Below are positions 18,234-27,740 of a stretch of DNA of 43,249 bases, piece after piece. Position numbers and translations under genes: made by a program. Origin of the DNA: Actinomycetales bacterium (lineage in GTDB: Bacteria; Actinomycetota; Actinomycetes; Actinomycetales; Cellulomonadaceae); NCBI GenBank assembly GCA_012514545.1, contig JAAZAC010000015.1, positions 1-43,249 on the forward strand. The letters run 5' to 3'. Below the pieces are notes generated by a model. The model had not been told where the DNA came from. It was given only the letters and a program-made list of their open reading frames with translations, and did not search any database. Position 1 is the first letter of the stretch; each line of letters opens with the position of its first letter.

Positions 18234-19596
18234 GCGGCTCCTCCTCAGCGGTGGTCACGGGCCCCTGCTCGATCGCACCCGCGGGGGCGTCGTCGGCGGG
18301 CGACGTCGGCGCGCGGCGGCGCCGCGGCGAGGGCGGCAGAGTCTGGCCGGGCAGCGGCGGGACGGGGTAGCCGCCCGCGAACGGGTCGAACGGCCCCTCG
18401 TCCTTCGCGGGCTCGGGCTCCGCCTTCGGCTGCTCCGGGATGACGAACATCGCCACCGTGGCCACGGCCGCGACGCCGGCGAGGATCCACAGCAGCGTCC
18501 GCAGCTCGACGTCGGTGAACTGCCGCACGCCCTGCACGACCGCCACGGCGACCACCCAGCCGAGCCCGACCGGGATGAGCACCTTCCAGCCGAACCGCAT
18601 GAACTGGTCGTAGCGGAACCGGACGAGCGTGCCCCGCACCCACACGAAGAAGAACATGAGGGCCCAGAGCTTGACGAGGAACCACAGCACCGGCCACCAG
18701 CCCGTGTTGAGCATCCCGTCCCCGATCGCCGAGAGCGGCCACGGGGCGCGCCACCCGCCGAGGAACAGCGTCGTCGCCACGGCCGAGACGTTGAGCATGT
18801 TGATGTACTCGGCGAGGAAGAACCACGCGAACTTCATCGACGAGTACTCGGTCATGTAGCCCGACACGAGCTCGCCCTCGGCCTCGGGCAGGTCGAACGG
18901 CAGCCGGTTCGTCTCGCCCACCATCGAGATGATGTAGAGGCAGAACGCGGGCAGCAGCGGCAGGAACCACCAGATCTCGGCCTGCGAGGCGACGATCTGC
19001 GACGTCGACATCGAGCCCGCGAGGATGAACACGCTGACGAGCGAGAGGCCCATGCCCAGCTCGTAGGAGATGACCTGCGCGGTCGAGCGCACCGCGCCGA
19101 GCAGCGGGTACGTGGACCCCGACGACCAGCCGCCGAGGACGATGCCGTACACGCCGAGCGCCGCCGCCGCGAGGATGTACAGGACCGCGACGGGGAAGTC
19201 GGTGAGCTGCAGCGGCGTCGTGACCCCGAACATGGTCACGGCCGGCCCGAACGGGATGACCGCGAACACGAGCAGCGAGCAGAACACCGAGATCATCGGC
19301 GCCAGGACGTAGACGAGCCGGTGCGCCGTGCTCACCATGACGTCCTCCTTGAAGAGGAGCTTCATGGCGTCGGCCATCGACTGGAAGATGCCGAACGGGC
19401 CGTGCACGTTCGGGCCGGGCCGGATCTGCATCCGGCCCACGACCTTGCGCTCGAACCAGATCGCGAAGAGCACGCTGAGCAGCAGGAACACGATGATGCC
19501 GACCGCCTTGACCAGCACGATCCACCACGTGTCCTGCGAGAAGTCGGCGGCGGCGACCGCGCCCTGGCCCTCGGCCGCCGCGAGCAGCACGCGCAT
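18226..19596 (-). CDS. nuoH: NADH-quinone oxidoreductase subunit H, with proline-rich tail
   Basis: This 456-residue membrane subunit forms the quinone chamber at the junction with the peripheral arm. Conserved loops include ERKVVGRMQIRPGPNVHGPFG (quoted as its two halves ERKVVGRMQ and RPGPNVHGPFG), TNRLPFDLPEAEGELVSGY and WVRGTLVRFRYDQFM. A C-terminal extension of about 70 residues rich in Pro, Glu and Ala begins after IPEQPKAEPEP, as in other actinobacteria. I chose the ATG at 19596 (TGATG with the nuoG stop and GAGAGGGG upstream). The adjacent GTG at 19599 would add one residue. Confidence 0.96.
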   Translation of the reverse strand: MRVLLAAAEGQGAVAAADFSQDTWWIVLVKAVGIIVFLLLSVLFAIWFERKVVGRMQIRPGPNVHGPFGIFQSMADAMKLLFKEDVMVSTAHRLVYVLAPMISVFCSLLVFAVIPFGPAVTMFGVTTPLQLTDFPVAVLYILAAAALGVYGIVLGGWSSGSTYPLLGAVRSTAQVISYELGMGLSLVSVFILAGSMSTSQIVASQAEIWWFLPLLPAFCLYIISMVGETNRLPFDLPEAEGELVSGYMTEYSSMKFAWFFLAEYINMLNVSAVATTLFLGGWRAPWPLSAIGDGMLNTGWWPVLWFLVKLWALMFFFVWVRGTLVRFRYDQFMRFGWKVLIPVGLGWVVAVAVVQGVRQFTDVELRTLLWILAGVAAVATVAMFVIPEQPKAEPEPAKDEGPFDPFAGGYPVPPLPGQTLPPSPRRRRAPTSPADDAPAGAIEQGPVTTAEEEPRG

Positions 19597-22304
19597 CACA
19601 GCCCCTCTCCCTCGGCCGCCGGGGACCCGGTCGCCGGCAGGGCCGCGGCGCGCACGGTCACGAGCGCGCCGGCGTCGGCCCGCAGCGTGGCCCGCACGGC
19701 CGAGCCGGTCGAGTTCGTCGGCACCCACACCACGCCGTCGGGCATCGGCGTGACGACGAGCGGCAGGGTGATCGCGCCGCCGTCGCCGTCCGCGCGCCGC
19801 ACGGTCACGGCGTCGCCCGTGCGCACGCCCAGCCGCGCGGCGAACGCCTCGCCGAGCCGGGCGACGGGCCGCTGGGCGGTCCCGGCGAGGAACTGCTCGC
19901 CGTCCTGCAGGCGGCCCCGGTCGAGCAGCAGGTGCCACGTCGCGAGCACCGCCTCGCCCTCGCCGACCGCCGGCGGCTCCGCGGCGGGCACGTCGGGCGC
20001 CGCGGGGCGCTCGCCGTCCCACGCGCCGACCTGGTCGAGCTCCGCGTGCACCTGCGCGAGGGTCCGCGTGCCGAGCGTCACACCCATCCGGTCCGCGAGC
20101 GCGTCGAGCACCCGGTGGTCGGGCATGTGCGTGCTCGTCAGCGCCTGCGGGAACGGGCGGAGCCGCCCCTCCCAGGACACGAACGTGCCGCCCTTCTCGA
20201 CCGGCGGCGCGACCGGCAGCACGACGTCGGCCAGCTCGGTCACCGCGGACGAGCGGACCTCGAGCGAGACGAGGAAGTCGACGCCGCGCAGCGCCGCCGA
20301 CGCGAGGGCCGGGTCCGGCAGGTCCGCGGGGTCCACGCCGCCGACGACGAGCGCCCGCAGCTCGCCCGCGGCCGCCGCCGCGAGGATGCCCGCGGCGTCG
20401 CGGCCCGGCTCGGCCGGCAGCCGCTCGACGTCCCAGGCCGCCGCGAGGTCGACGCGGGCCCGCGCGTCGGCGACGGGCCGCCCGCCCGGCAGGAGGCCCG
20501 GCAGCGTGCCGGCCTCGACGCCCGCGCGCTCGCCGACCCGGCGCGGGATCCACGCGAGCCGCGCGCCCGTGCGCCCGGCCAGGCGGAGCGCCGCGCTCAG
20601 CGCGCCCGGCACCGTGGCCAGGCGCTCGCCGACGACGACCACGGCGTCCGGCCCGAGCGCCTCGGCCGCCCGGCCGAGCGCCCCGTGCGCGCCGGGGACG
20701 AGCGCGTCGAGCACCTCGGGCTCCGTGCCCGGCGCGGCCGGCAGCAGCGTGCCGTCGAGCCGCGCGAGGCCCCGGCTCGCCCAGGGGGCCACCGAGAAGA
20801 CCCGCGTGCGGTTCTTGCGCACGGCCTTGCGCAGCCGGAGGAACACGACGCCGCCCTCGTCCTCGGGCTCGAAGCCGACGAGGAGCACCGCCGGCGCGGC
20901 CTCGAGGTCCGCGAAGGTCACGGCCATCCGCGTGCCCGCGACGTGGTGCGCGAGGAACGCCTCCTCCTCCGCGGAGTGCGGCCGCGCCCGGTGGTCGACG
21001 TCGTTCGTGCCCAGGGCCACGCGCGCGAACTTCGCGTAGGCGTAGGCGTCCTCGAGCGTGAGGCGCCCGCCGGGCAGCACGCCGACGGCGCCCGCGGCGG
21101 CCGCGAGGCCCTCGGCGGCGCGGTCGAGCGCCTCGCCCCAGCTGGCCTTGCGCAGCTCGCCCCGCGTGCCGTCCTCGGCGACGTCGCGCACGAGCGGGAC
21201 GGTGATCCGGTCGGGCAGCCCCTGCCAGGTGAACGCGAAGCGGTCCTTGTCGGTGATCCACTCCTCGTTCACGGCCGGGTCGTCGCCCGCGAGCCGCCGC
21301 AGCACGACGCCGCGCCGGTGGTCGACGCGGATGGCCGAGCAGCTCGAGTCGTGCTCCGCCACGCCCGGCGTCGACACGAGGTCGAACGGCCGGGAGCGGA
21401 ACCGGTAGGCCGCGTTCGTCAGCGCGCCCACCGGGCAGATCTGGATGGTGTTGCCCGAGAAGTACGACGCGAACGGGCGGCCCGACGTGTCGATCGTCGC
21501 CGCGCCGACCGGGCCGGCCACGTCCTGCTCCGGCACGCCCGTCGCCGCGCTGATCGGGGTCCCGTCGGGCTGCACGCCGCGGTAGACCCGCGTCGGCTCC
21601 GCGCCGGCCCAGTCCAGCACGCCCGGGTCGAAGCGCCCGATCTGCTGCGCGTGCGTCCCGTGCACCTCCCGGCCCGGCGTCCCGCCGCCGCGGCCCTGCA
21701 GCTCGATGAACGCGTCCCCGGCGATCTCCGCCGAGAACCGCGTGCAGCGCTGGCACAGGATGCACCGGTCGCGGTCGAGCAGGATCTCGGTGGAGATCGC
21801 GATCGGCTTGGGGAACGTCCGCTTGACGTCGCGGAATCGCGACGTGCCGTACCCGTTGCTCATCGCCTGGTTCTGCAGCGGGCACTCGCCACCCTTGTCG
21901 CAGGTGGGGCAGTCGAGCGGGTGGTTGACGAGCAGGAACTCGATGATCCCGTGCTGCGCCTTGTCGGCGACGGCGCTCGTGCGCTGCGTCCGCACGACCA
22001 TGCCGGGCGTGGCCTCCGTGGTGCAGGAGGCCTGCGGCTTCGGCATCGGGCGGACGTTGCCCTCCCGGTCCGGCACGGCGACCTCGACGAGGCACTGCCG
22101 GCACGCGCCCACCGGCTCGAGCAGCGGGTGGTCGCAAAAGCGCGGGATCGCGATGCCGAGCTGCTCCGCGGCGCGGATGACGAGTGTGCCCTTCGGCACC
22201 GTCACCTCGACGTCGTCGATCGTGAAGGTGACGGCGTCGGGGGGCGCGGCGGGCCGGTCCGCGCCGCCCGTCGCGTTCGTCGCGCCTGTGGACGTCGTCG
22301 TCAT
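19596..22304 (-). CDS. nuoG: NADH-quinone oxidoreductase subunit G (Fe-S and molybdopterin-like)
   Basis: This 902-residue subunit is the largest of complex I and carries electrons away from NuoF. The N-terminal [2Fe-2S] ligands are C57, C68, C71 and C94 (CDHPLLEPVGACRQC). Then comes the His/Cys cluster in NHPLDCPTCDKGGECPLQNQ, and a [4Fe-4S] ligand set in RDRCILCQRCTRF. IQICPVGALTNAAYRF supplies the fourth cysteine. The rest is a degenerate molybdopterin-oxidoreductase domain that binds no cofactor in known complexes. The ATG at 22304 overlaps the nuoF stop (ATGA). Confidence 0.97.
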   Translation of the reverse strand: MTTTSTGATNATGGADRPAAPPDAVTFTIDDVEVTVPKGTLVIRAAEQLGIAIPRFCDHPLLEPVGACRQCLVEVAVPDREGNVRPMPKPQASCTTEATPGMVVRTQRTSAVADKAQHGIIEFLLVNHPLDCPTCDKGGECPLQNQAMSNGYGTSRFRDVKRTFPKPIAISTEILLDRDRCILCQRCTRFSAEIAGDAFIELQGRGGGTPGREVHGTHAQQIGRFDPGVLDWAGAEPTRVYRGVQPDGTPISAATGVPEQDVAGPVGAATIDTSGRPFASYFSGNTIQICPVGALTNAAYRFRSRPFDLVSTPGVAEHDSSCSAIRVDHRRGVVLRRLAGDDPAVNEEWITDKDRFAFTWQGLPDRITVPLVRDVAEDGTRGELRKASWGEALDRAAEGLAAAAGAVGVLPGGRLTLEDAYAYAKFARVALGTNDVDHRARPHSAEEEAFLAHHVAGTRMAVTFADLEAAPAVLLVGFEPEDEGGVVFLRLRKAVRKNRTRVFSVAPWASRGLARLDGTLLPAAPGTEPEVLDALVPGAHGALGRAAEALGPDAVVVVGERLATVPGALSAALRLAGRTGARLAWIPRRVGERAGVEAGTLPGLLPGGRPVADARARVDLAAAWDVERLPAEPGRDAAGILAAAAAGELRALVVGGVDPADLPDPALASAALRGVDFLVSLEVRSSAVTELADVVLPVAPPVEKGGTFVSWEGRLRPFPQALTSTHMPDHRVLDALADRMGVTLGTRTLAQVHAELDQVGAWDGERPAAPDVPAAEPPAVGEGEAVLATWHLLLDRGRLQDGEQFLAGTAQRPVARLGEAFAARLGVRTGDAVTVRRADGDGGAITLPLVVTPMPDGVVWVPTNSTGSAVRATLRADAGALVTVRAAALPATGSPAAEGEGL

Positions 22305-23629
22305 GCGTGCACCCCAGCCATCGCGCGGTCCTTGGGCGTGTACTCGAAGCGGGCGGACGCCACGGGGTCGAACGGGCAGCCGCCGCCGGTGACGTGCGCC
22401 TCGTACTCCTCGCGGAAGTACTGCAGGCTCGAGGTCACCGGGGAGGTCGCGCCGTCACCGAGCGCGCAGAACGCCCGCCCGAGGATGTTGTCGCAGACGT
22501 CGAGGAGCGTCGCCAGGTCCTCCTGCGTGCCCTCGCCCGCCTCGAGGCGGTGGTAGATGAGCTTCATCCAGTACGTGCCCTCGCGGCACGGCGTGCACTT
22601 GCCGCACGACTCGTGCGCGTAGAAGTCCGTCCAGCGGGAGACCGCGCGGACCACGCACGTCGTCTCGTCGAAGATCTGCAGCGCGCGCGTGCCGAGCATC
22701 GAGCCCGCCGCGCCGACGGACTCGTAGTCGAGCGGCACGTCGAGGTGCTCGGCCGTGAACAGCGGCGTCGAGGACCCGCCGGGCGTCCAGAACTTCAGCT
22801 CGTGCCCGGCGCGGATCCCGCCCGCCATGTCGAGCAGCTCGCGCAGCGTGATGCCGAGCGGCGCCTCGTACTGGCCCGGCCGCTCGACGTGGCCGGACAG
22901 CGAGAAGATGCCGAAGCCGGTCGAGCGCTCGGTGCCCATGCTGCGGAACCAGTCGGCGCCGCGGGCGACGATCGACGGCACGCTCGCGATGGTCTCCACG
23001 TTGTTGACGACCGTCGGCCGCCCGTACAGGCCGGCGACCGCGGGGAACGGCGGCTTGAGGCGCGGCTGGCCGCGGCGGCCCTCGAGCGAGTCGAGCAGCG
23101 CCGTCTCCTCGCCGCAGATGTACGCGCCCGCGCCCGCGTGCACGGTGATCTCCAGGTCGAAGCCGGAGCCGAGCACGTCCCGGCCGAGCAGCCCGGCCGC
23201 GCGCGCCTCCTCGACGGCCGCGAGCAGCCGCCGGTACACGTGCACGACCTCGCCGCGCAGGTAGATGAACGCGTGGTGGCAGCCGATCGCGTAGGACGTG
23301 ATGATCGCGCCCTCCACCAGCAGGTGGGGGTCGGCCATCATCAGCGGGATGTCCTTGCAGGTCCCCGGCTCGGACTCGTCGGCGTTGACGACGAGGTAGC
23401 GCGGCCCGCCGTCGGGGGCCGGCAGGAAGCCCCACTTCATGCCCGTGGGGAACCCGGCGCCGCCGCGCCCGCGCAGGCCGGAGTCGCGCACCGCGGCGAG
23501 CACCTCCTCGGGCGCCATGCCGAGCGCCGTGCGCAGCGCGGTGTACCCGCCGGCCTTGCGGTACGCGTCGAGCGTCCAGGACGACGGGGCGTCCCAGCGG
23601 TCGGTGAGGACGGGGGTGAGCGTCGCCAT
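22301..23629 (-). CDS. nuoF: NADH-quinone oxidoreductase subunit F (NADH/FMN binding)
   Basis: This 442-residue subunit oxidises NADH with FMN and passes electrons to a [4Fe-4S] cluster. The glycine-rich FMN/NADH loop is GRGGAGFPTGMKW (54-66). The second conserved segment is GAGAYICGEETALLDSLEG. The cluster ligands are in ESCGKCTPCREGT, near residues 340-352, plus the distal cysteine in RAFCALGDGA. I chose the ATG at 23629 (TGATG with the nuoE stop, AGGAGG four bases upstream) over the adjoining GTG at 23632. Confidence 0.97.
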   Translation of the reverse strand: MATLTPVLTDRWDAPSSWTLDAYRKAGGYTALRTALGMAPEEVLAAVRDSGLRGRGGAGFPTGMKWGFLPAPDGGPRYLVVNADESEPGTCKDIPLMMADPHLLVEGAIITSYAIGCHHAFIYLRGEVVHVYRRLLAAVEEARAAGLLGRDVLGSGFDLEITVHAGAGAYICGEETALLDSLEGRRGQPRLKPPFPAVAGLYGRPTVVNNVETIASVPSIVARGADWFRSMGTERSTGFGIFSLSGHVERPGQYEAPLGITLRELLDMAGGIRAGHELKFWTPGGSSTPLFTAEHLDVPLDYESVGAAGSMLGTRALQIFDETTCVVRAVSRWTDFYAHESCGKCTPCREGTYWMKLIYHRLEAGEGTQEDLATLLDVCDNILGRAFCALGDGATSPVTSSLQYFREEYEAHVTGGGCPFDPVASARFEYTPKDRAMAGVHA

Positions 23630-24477
23630 CACGCCTCCTCGCTCGGCTCGCGCCCGGTCGCCGTGTCAGCGGTGCCGCCCGACGGCGGCTGGCTGGGCGT
23701 GTCCACGCTGGTGTCGCGCCCGGGTGCCCGGCCGCCCTGCGCGGCCGCCGACGTCGGGGCCTCGCCGCCCGCGGCGCCGTCGCCTGCGTCGTCGGCGCCC
23801 GGGGCGCGCCAGCCCTTCTCGCGCGCGAGCCGCAGCCCGGCGAGCGACCGCTCGCCCGCGGCCACGCCCTCGCCCGCGCGCCCGTCGGGGAACCCCGCGA
23901 GCACGCGCGACATCTGCTTGAAGGTGCACACCGAGGACGCCCCGCGCGTCGGGCGCACCGGCTCGCCGGCCCGCAGCCTGTCGACCACCTCGACGGCGGA
24001 CCGGGGCGTCTGCTCGTCGAAGAACTCCCAGTTGACCATCATCACGGGCGCGTAGTCGCACGCCGCGTTGCACTCGATGCGCTCGAGGGTGATCGCGCCG
24101 TCCGGGGTCGTCTCGTCGTGGCCGACGCCGAGGTGCTCGGCGAGCTCGTCGAAGATGGCGTCGCCGCCCATGATCGCGCAGAGCGTGTTGGTGCAGACGC
24201 CGACGGTGTAGGTGCCGTTCGGGTGCCGCTTGAACTGGGTGTAGAAGGTCGCGACCGCCGAGACCTCCGCCGTCGTCAGGCCGAGCAGCCGGGCGCAGAA
24301 CGCGATGCCGTCCGGGCTGACGTAGCCGTCCTCGGACTGCACGAGGTGGAGCAGGGGCAGCAGCCCGGACCGCGGGTGCTCCGGGTAGCGGGCGAGGATC
24401 GCCGCGGCGTCCTCCTCGAGCCGCGCCAGCTTCGCGCCCTCGTACGGCTCGTACGGCGCCTGCGTGTGGGTCGTCAT
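23629..24477 (-). CDS. nuoE: NADH-quinone oxidoreductase subunit E, with long tail
   Basis: This 282-residue thioredoxin-like [2Fe-2S] subunit pairs with NuoF. The four ligands are C95 and C100 (CTNTLCAIMGG), and C136 and C140 (CNAACDYAPVM). The core ends near residue 175. About 105 further residues, rich in Ala, Gly, Ser and Thr, form a disordered-looking tail absent from the 166-residue E. coli protein. The ATG at 24477 overlaps the nuoD stop by one base. Confidence 0.96.
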   Translation of the reverse strand: MTTHTQAPYEPYEGAKLARLEEDAAAILARYPEHPRSGLLPLLHLVQSEDGYVSPDGIAFCARLLGLTTAEVSAVATFYTQFKRHPNGTYTVGVCTNTLCAIMGGDAIFDELAEHLGVGHDETTPDGAITLERIECNAACDYAPVMMVNWEFFDEQTPRSAVEVVDRLRAGEPVRPTRGASSVCTFKQMSRVLAGFPDGRAGEGVAAGERSLAGLRLAREKGWRAPGADDAGDGAAGGEAPTSAAAQGGRAPGRDTSVDTPSQPPSGGTADTATGREPSEEA

Positions 24478-25826
24478 CAGCGGTCCACCCCTCCCATCAC
24501 CGGGTCGATCCCCGCCACGGCGACCACGACGTCGGCGAGCAGGCCGCCCTCGCACATGAGCGAGACCGCCTGGAGGTTGTTGAACGACGGGTCGCGGAAG
24601 TGCGCCCGGTAGGGCCGCGTGCCGCCGTCGGACACGAGGTGCACGAGCATCTCGCCGCGCGGGTGCTCGATGGCCTGCGTGGCCTGCCCGGCCGGGACCC
24701 GGAAGCCCTCGGTGACGAGCTTGAAGTGATGGATGAGCGCCTCCATCGAGGTGCCCATGATCTCGCGGATGTGGTCGAGCGAGTTGCCCATGCCGTCCGA
24801 GCCGATCGCGAGCTGCGCGGGCCACGCGATCTTCTTGTCGGCGACCATGACCGGGCCCGGCCCCATGGCCTGCAGCCGGTCGAGCGCCTGCTCGACGATC
24901 CGCAGGCTCTGGTGGCACTCCTCGATCCGCAGCACGACGCGCGCGTAGGAGTCCGCCTCGGTGGCGGTCGGCACGTCGAAGTCGTACGTCTCGTACCCGC
25001 AGTACGGGGTGTGCTTGCGCACGTCGTACGGCAGGCCGGTGGCCCGCAGCATCGGGCCGGTGATGCCGAGCGCCATGCAGCCCGCCAGGCCCAGGTACCC
25101 GACGTCGACGAGGCGGCCCTTGAAGATCGGGTTGCCGAGCATGAGGTCCGACAGCTGGCCGATGTAGTCGCGGACCCTCGGCAGGGTCTCGCGGATGGTG
25201 TCGAGCGCCCCCGGCGGGATGTCCTGCGCGACGCCGCCCGGCCGGATGAAGCCGTGGTTCATGCGCAGGCCGGTGATGAGCTCGAAGATCTTGAGGATCT
25301 CCTCGCGGCCCGTGAAGCCCGTGGTCATGATCGTCGTCGCGCCGAGCTCGTTGCCGCCCGTGGCGAGCGCCACGAGGTGGCTGGCCACGCGGTTGAGCTC
25401 CATGAGCAGGACGCGGATGACGGTGGCGCGCTCGGGCACGTCGTCGGTGATGCCGAGGAGCTTCTCCACGGCCAGGCAGTGCCCGACCTCCTGGAAGAAC
25501 GGGGCGAGGTAGTCCATGCGCGTGCACAGGGTCACGCCCTGCGTCCACGTGCGGTACTCCATCTGCTTCTCGATGCCCGTGTGCAGGTAGCCGACGCCGC
25601 AGCGGGCCTCGGTGACCGTCTCGCCGTCGATCTCGAGCATGAGGCGGAGCACGCCGTGCGTGGACGGGTGCTGCGGGCCCATGTTGACGACGATGCGCTC
25701 CTCGCCGAGCCGCGCCGCCTCCTCGGCGATCTGCGACCAGTCGCCGCCGGTGGCCTCGAAGGTGGGGACGCCCTCGGCGCCCTCGTCGACGATGTGGGCG
25801 CTCGCGTGGGGGGTCTGCTCGCTCAT
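24477..25826 (-). CDS. nuoD: NADH-quinone oxidoreductase subunit D
   Basis: This 449-residue peripheral subunit lines the quinone site with NuoB and is related to hydrogenase large subunits. The quinone-contacting loop NMGPQHPSTHG is at 48-58. YLHTGIEKQMEYRTW and MRATGLPYDVRKHTPYCGYE-type sequence are present, and the C-terminus FRDPSFNNL...DPVMGGVDR is canonical. The N-terminal 40 residues are a variable extension. The start ATG at 25826 shares one base with the nuoC stop (TGATG). Confidence 0.97.
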   Translation of the reverse strand: MSEQTPHASAHIVDEGAEGVPTFEATGGDWSQIAEEAARLGEERIVVNMGPQHPSTHGVLRLMLEIDGETVTEARCGVGYLHTGIEKQMEYRTWTQGVTLCTRMDYLAPFFQEVGHCLAVEKLLGITDDVPERATVIRVLLMELNRVASHLVALATGGNELGATTIMTTGFTGREEILKIFELITGLRMNHGFIRPGGVAQDIPPGALDTIRETLPRVRDYIGQLSDLMLGNPIFKGRLVDVGYLGLAGCMALGITGPMLRATGLPYDVRKHTPYCGYETYDFDVPTATEADSYARVVLRIEECHQSLRIVEQALDRLQAMGPGPVMVADKKIAWPAQLAIGSDGMGNSLDHIREIMGTSMEALIHHFKLVTEGFRVPAGQATQAIEHPRGEMLVHLVSDGGTRPYRAHFRDPSFNNLQAVSLMCEGGLLADVVVAVAGIDPVMGGVDR

Positions 25827-26698
25827 CAGTTGTACGCCCTCCGCTGGTCGGGCGGCGGGATGTGCGCGCCCTTGTACTCCACCGGGATGCCGCCGAGCGG
25901 GTAGTCCTTGCGCTGCGGGTGGCCGGGCCAGTCGTCGGGCATCTCGATGCGCGCGAGGCCCGGGTGGCCGTCGAAGACGATCCCGAAGAAGTCGTAGGTC
26001 TCCCGCTCGTGCCAGTCGTGGCCCGGGTACACCGGGGTGGACGACGGGATGTGCGGGTCGGCGTCGGGCACCGCCACCTCGAGCCGGAGGCGCCGGCCGT
26101 GCGTGACGGAGCACAGGTGGTAGACGGCGTGCAGCTCGCGCCCGGCGTCGGCCGGGTAGTGCACGCCGGAGACACCGAGCCCGAGCTCGAAGCGCAGGTC
26201 CTGGTCGTCGCGCAGCGCGCGACACACGGTGACGACGTGCTCGCGCCGCACGAACAGCGTGAGCTCGCCGCGGTCCACCACGACCTTCTCGATCGCGGCC
26301 TCGTACGGCACGCCCTGCTCGGCCAGCACCTCCGCGAGGATGTCGACGACCTCGTCGAACCAGCCGCCGTACGGCCGCTCGCTCGGGCCGGGCATCGCCA
26401 CGGTCCGCACGAGCCCGCCGTACCCGGACGTGTCGCCGGTGTCCTGCGCCCCGAACATGCCGCGGCGCACGGCGACGACGTCGAGCACCGGGCCCGCGGC
26501 GCCCTCCCCCGCCGTGGCGGGCAGGTGCTGCGCGCCGGCCTCGTGGGCGGCCTCGGTCGCCGTCTGCGGGGTGTCGCTCGCGGGCGTGCCGACGACGCCG
26601 GCCCCCGCCTTCGCGGCCGCCGCCGCGTCCTTCGCCTCGGCGGGCGCGTCCGCCGGCGCGTCGTCGCCGGTGGCGTCGCGGCGCACGTCGTCGCTCAT
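25826..26698 (-). CDS. nuoC: NADH-quinone oxidoreductase subunit C, with Ala-rich N-terminus
   Basis: This 290-residue peripheral subunit docks NuoB, NuoD and NuoI. The diagnostic C-terminal sequence HERETYDFFGIVFDGHP is followed by DDWPGHPQRKDYPLGG. The first 65 or so residues are a low-complexity Ala/Asp/Glu extension not found in E. coli. The ATG at 26698 overlaps the nuoB stop (ATGA). NuoC and NuoD are separate genes here, not fused as in E. coli. Confidence 0.96.
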   Translation of the reverse strand: MSDDVRRDATGDDAPADAPAEAKDAAAAAKAGAGVVGTPASDTPQTATEAAHEAGAQHLPATAGEGAAGPVLDVVAVRRGMFGAQDTGDTSGYGGLVRTVAMPGPSERPYGGWFDEVVDILAEVLAEQGVPYEAAIEKVVVDRGELTLFVRREHVVTVCRALRDDQDLRFELGLGVSGVHYPADAGRELHAVYHLCSVTHGRRLRLEVAVPDADPHIPSSTPVYPGHDWHERETYDFFGIVFDGHPGLARIEMPDDWPGHPQRKDYPLGGIPVEYKGAHIPPPDQRRAYN

Positions 26699-27246
26699 CG
26701 GAGCAGCCCCCTCATCTCGGACGTCGGCGTCGCGGCGAGCGCGGCCTCCTCCGCGGCGCGGGCGGCCCGCTCGCGGTTGACGCCGAGCGGCGCGTGCCGC
26801 ACCTGCTCGTGCAGCGCGAGGATCGCGTTGAGCAGCATCTCGGGCCGCGGGGGGCAGCCGGGCAGGTAGATGTCGACGGGGACGATGTGGTCCACGCCCT
26901 GCACGAGCGCGTAGTTGTTGAACATGCCGCCCGACGACGCGCAGACGCCCATCGACAGCACCCACTTGGGCTCGGACATCTGGTCGTAGACCTGGCGCAC
27001 GACCGGCGCCATCTTCTGGCTCACGCGGCCCGCGACGATCATGAGGTCGGCCTGGCGCGGCGACGCCCGGAACACCTCCATGCCGAAGCGCGAGATGTCG
27101 AAGCGGGACGTGCCCGTCGCCATCATCTCGATCGCGCAGCAGGCGAGCCCGAACGTCACGGGCCACATCGACGCCTTGCGGACCAGGCCGGCGAACTTCT
27201 CGACCGTGGTCAGCAGGAAGCCTGACGGTGCCTCCTCGATGCCCAT
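26695..27246 (-). CDS. nuoB: NADH-quinone oxidoreductase subunit B (cluster N2)
   Basis: This 183-residue subunit binds terminal [4Fe-4S] cluster N2, which reduces menaquinone. The ligands are visible: the tandem cysteines C36-C37 (GLACCAIEMM), C102 (SMGVCASSGG) and C131 (YLPGCPPRPE). Length is typical. It starts at ATG 27246, 49 bases after nuoA, the widest gap inside the operon. Confidence 0.97.
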   Translation of the reverse strand: MGIEEAPSGFLLTTVEKFAGLVRKASMWPVTFGLACCAIEMMATGTSRFDISRFGMEVFRASPRQADLMIVAGRVSQKMAPVVRQVYDQMSEPKWVLSMGVCASSGGMFNNYALVQGVDHIVPVDIYLPGCPPRPEMLLNAILALHEQVRHAPLGVNRERAARAAEEAALAATPTSEMRGLLR

Positions 27247-27295
27247 CGCGCCCCTCCTCCCGTGCTCGTGCCTGCCGCGGTGTCGACCGCGGCCC

Positions 27296-27658
27296 TCAGT
27301 CCCACTCGAACCCGCCGCGGCGCCACTCGTAGACGAAGGGCACCGTGATGAGGGCGATGAACGTCACCATCGCGACGACGCCGTACATGCCCAGCTCCCC
27401 GAACGTGACCGCCCACGGGTACATGAAGACGACCTCGATGTCGAAGACGATGAAGCTCATCGCGACGAGGTAGTACTTCACCGGGAAGCGGCCGTGCCCG
27501 ACGGCGTGGGGCGTCGGGTCGATGCCGCACTCGTACGCCTCGAGCTTCGCCCGGTTGTAGCGCCGCGGGCCCAGGATCGCGCTCGCGCCGACGCCGCCGA
27601 GGGCCAGGACCGCCGCGATACCCATGAGCACCAGGATCGGCACGTACGGGTTGGTCAT
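27296..27658 (-). CDS. nuoA: NADH-quinone oxidoreductase subunit A
   Basis: This 120-residue, three-helix membrane subunit holds the conserved loop KLEAYECGIDPTPHA, which contacts the quinone site, and the sequence VKYYLVAMSFIVFDIEVVF. I chose the ATG at 27658 because GGAGGG lies four bases upstream. The in-frame start at 27757 adds 33 unconserved residues. It lies 82 bases downstream of the reductase gene on the same strand. Confidence 0.97.
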   Translation of the reverse strand: MTNPYVPILVLMGIAAVLALGGVGASAILGPRRYNRAKLEAYECGIDPTPHAVGHGRFPVKYYLVAMSFIVFDIEVVFMYPWAVTFGELGMYGVVAMVTFIALITVPFVYEWRRGGFEWD

Positions 27659-27740
27659 CGGGCCCTCCAACCGGGTCGGGGCGGCGTCGCCGCCGCGCGG
27701 GCTTGGGGCGGTGGCGCGGCCTCCGCCGAGTGTCGTCGGG

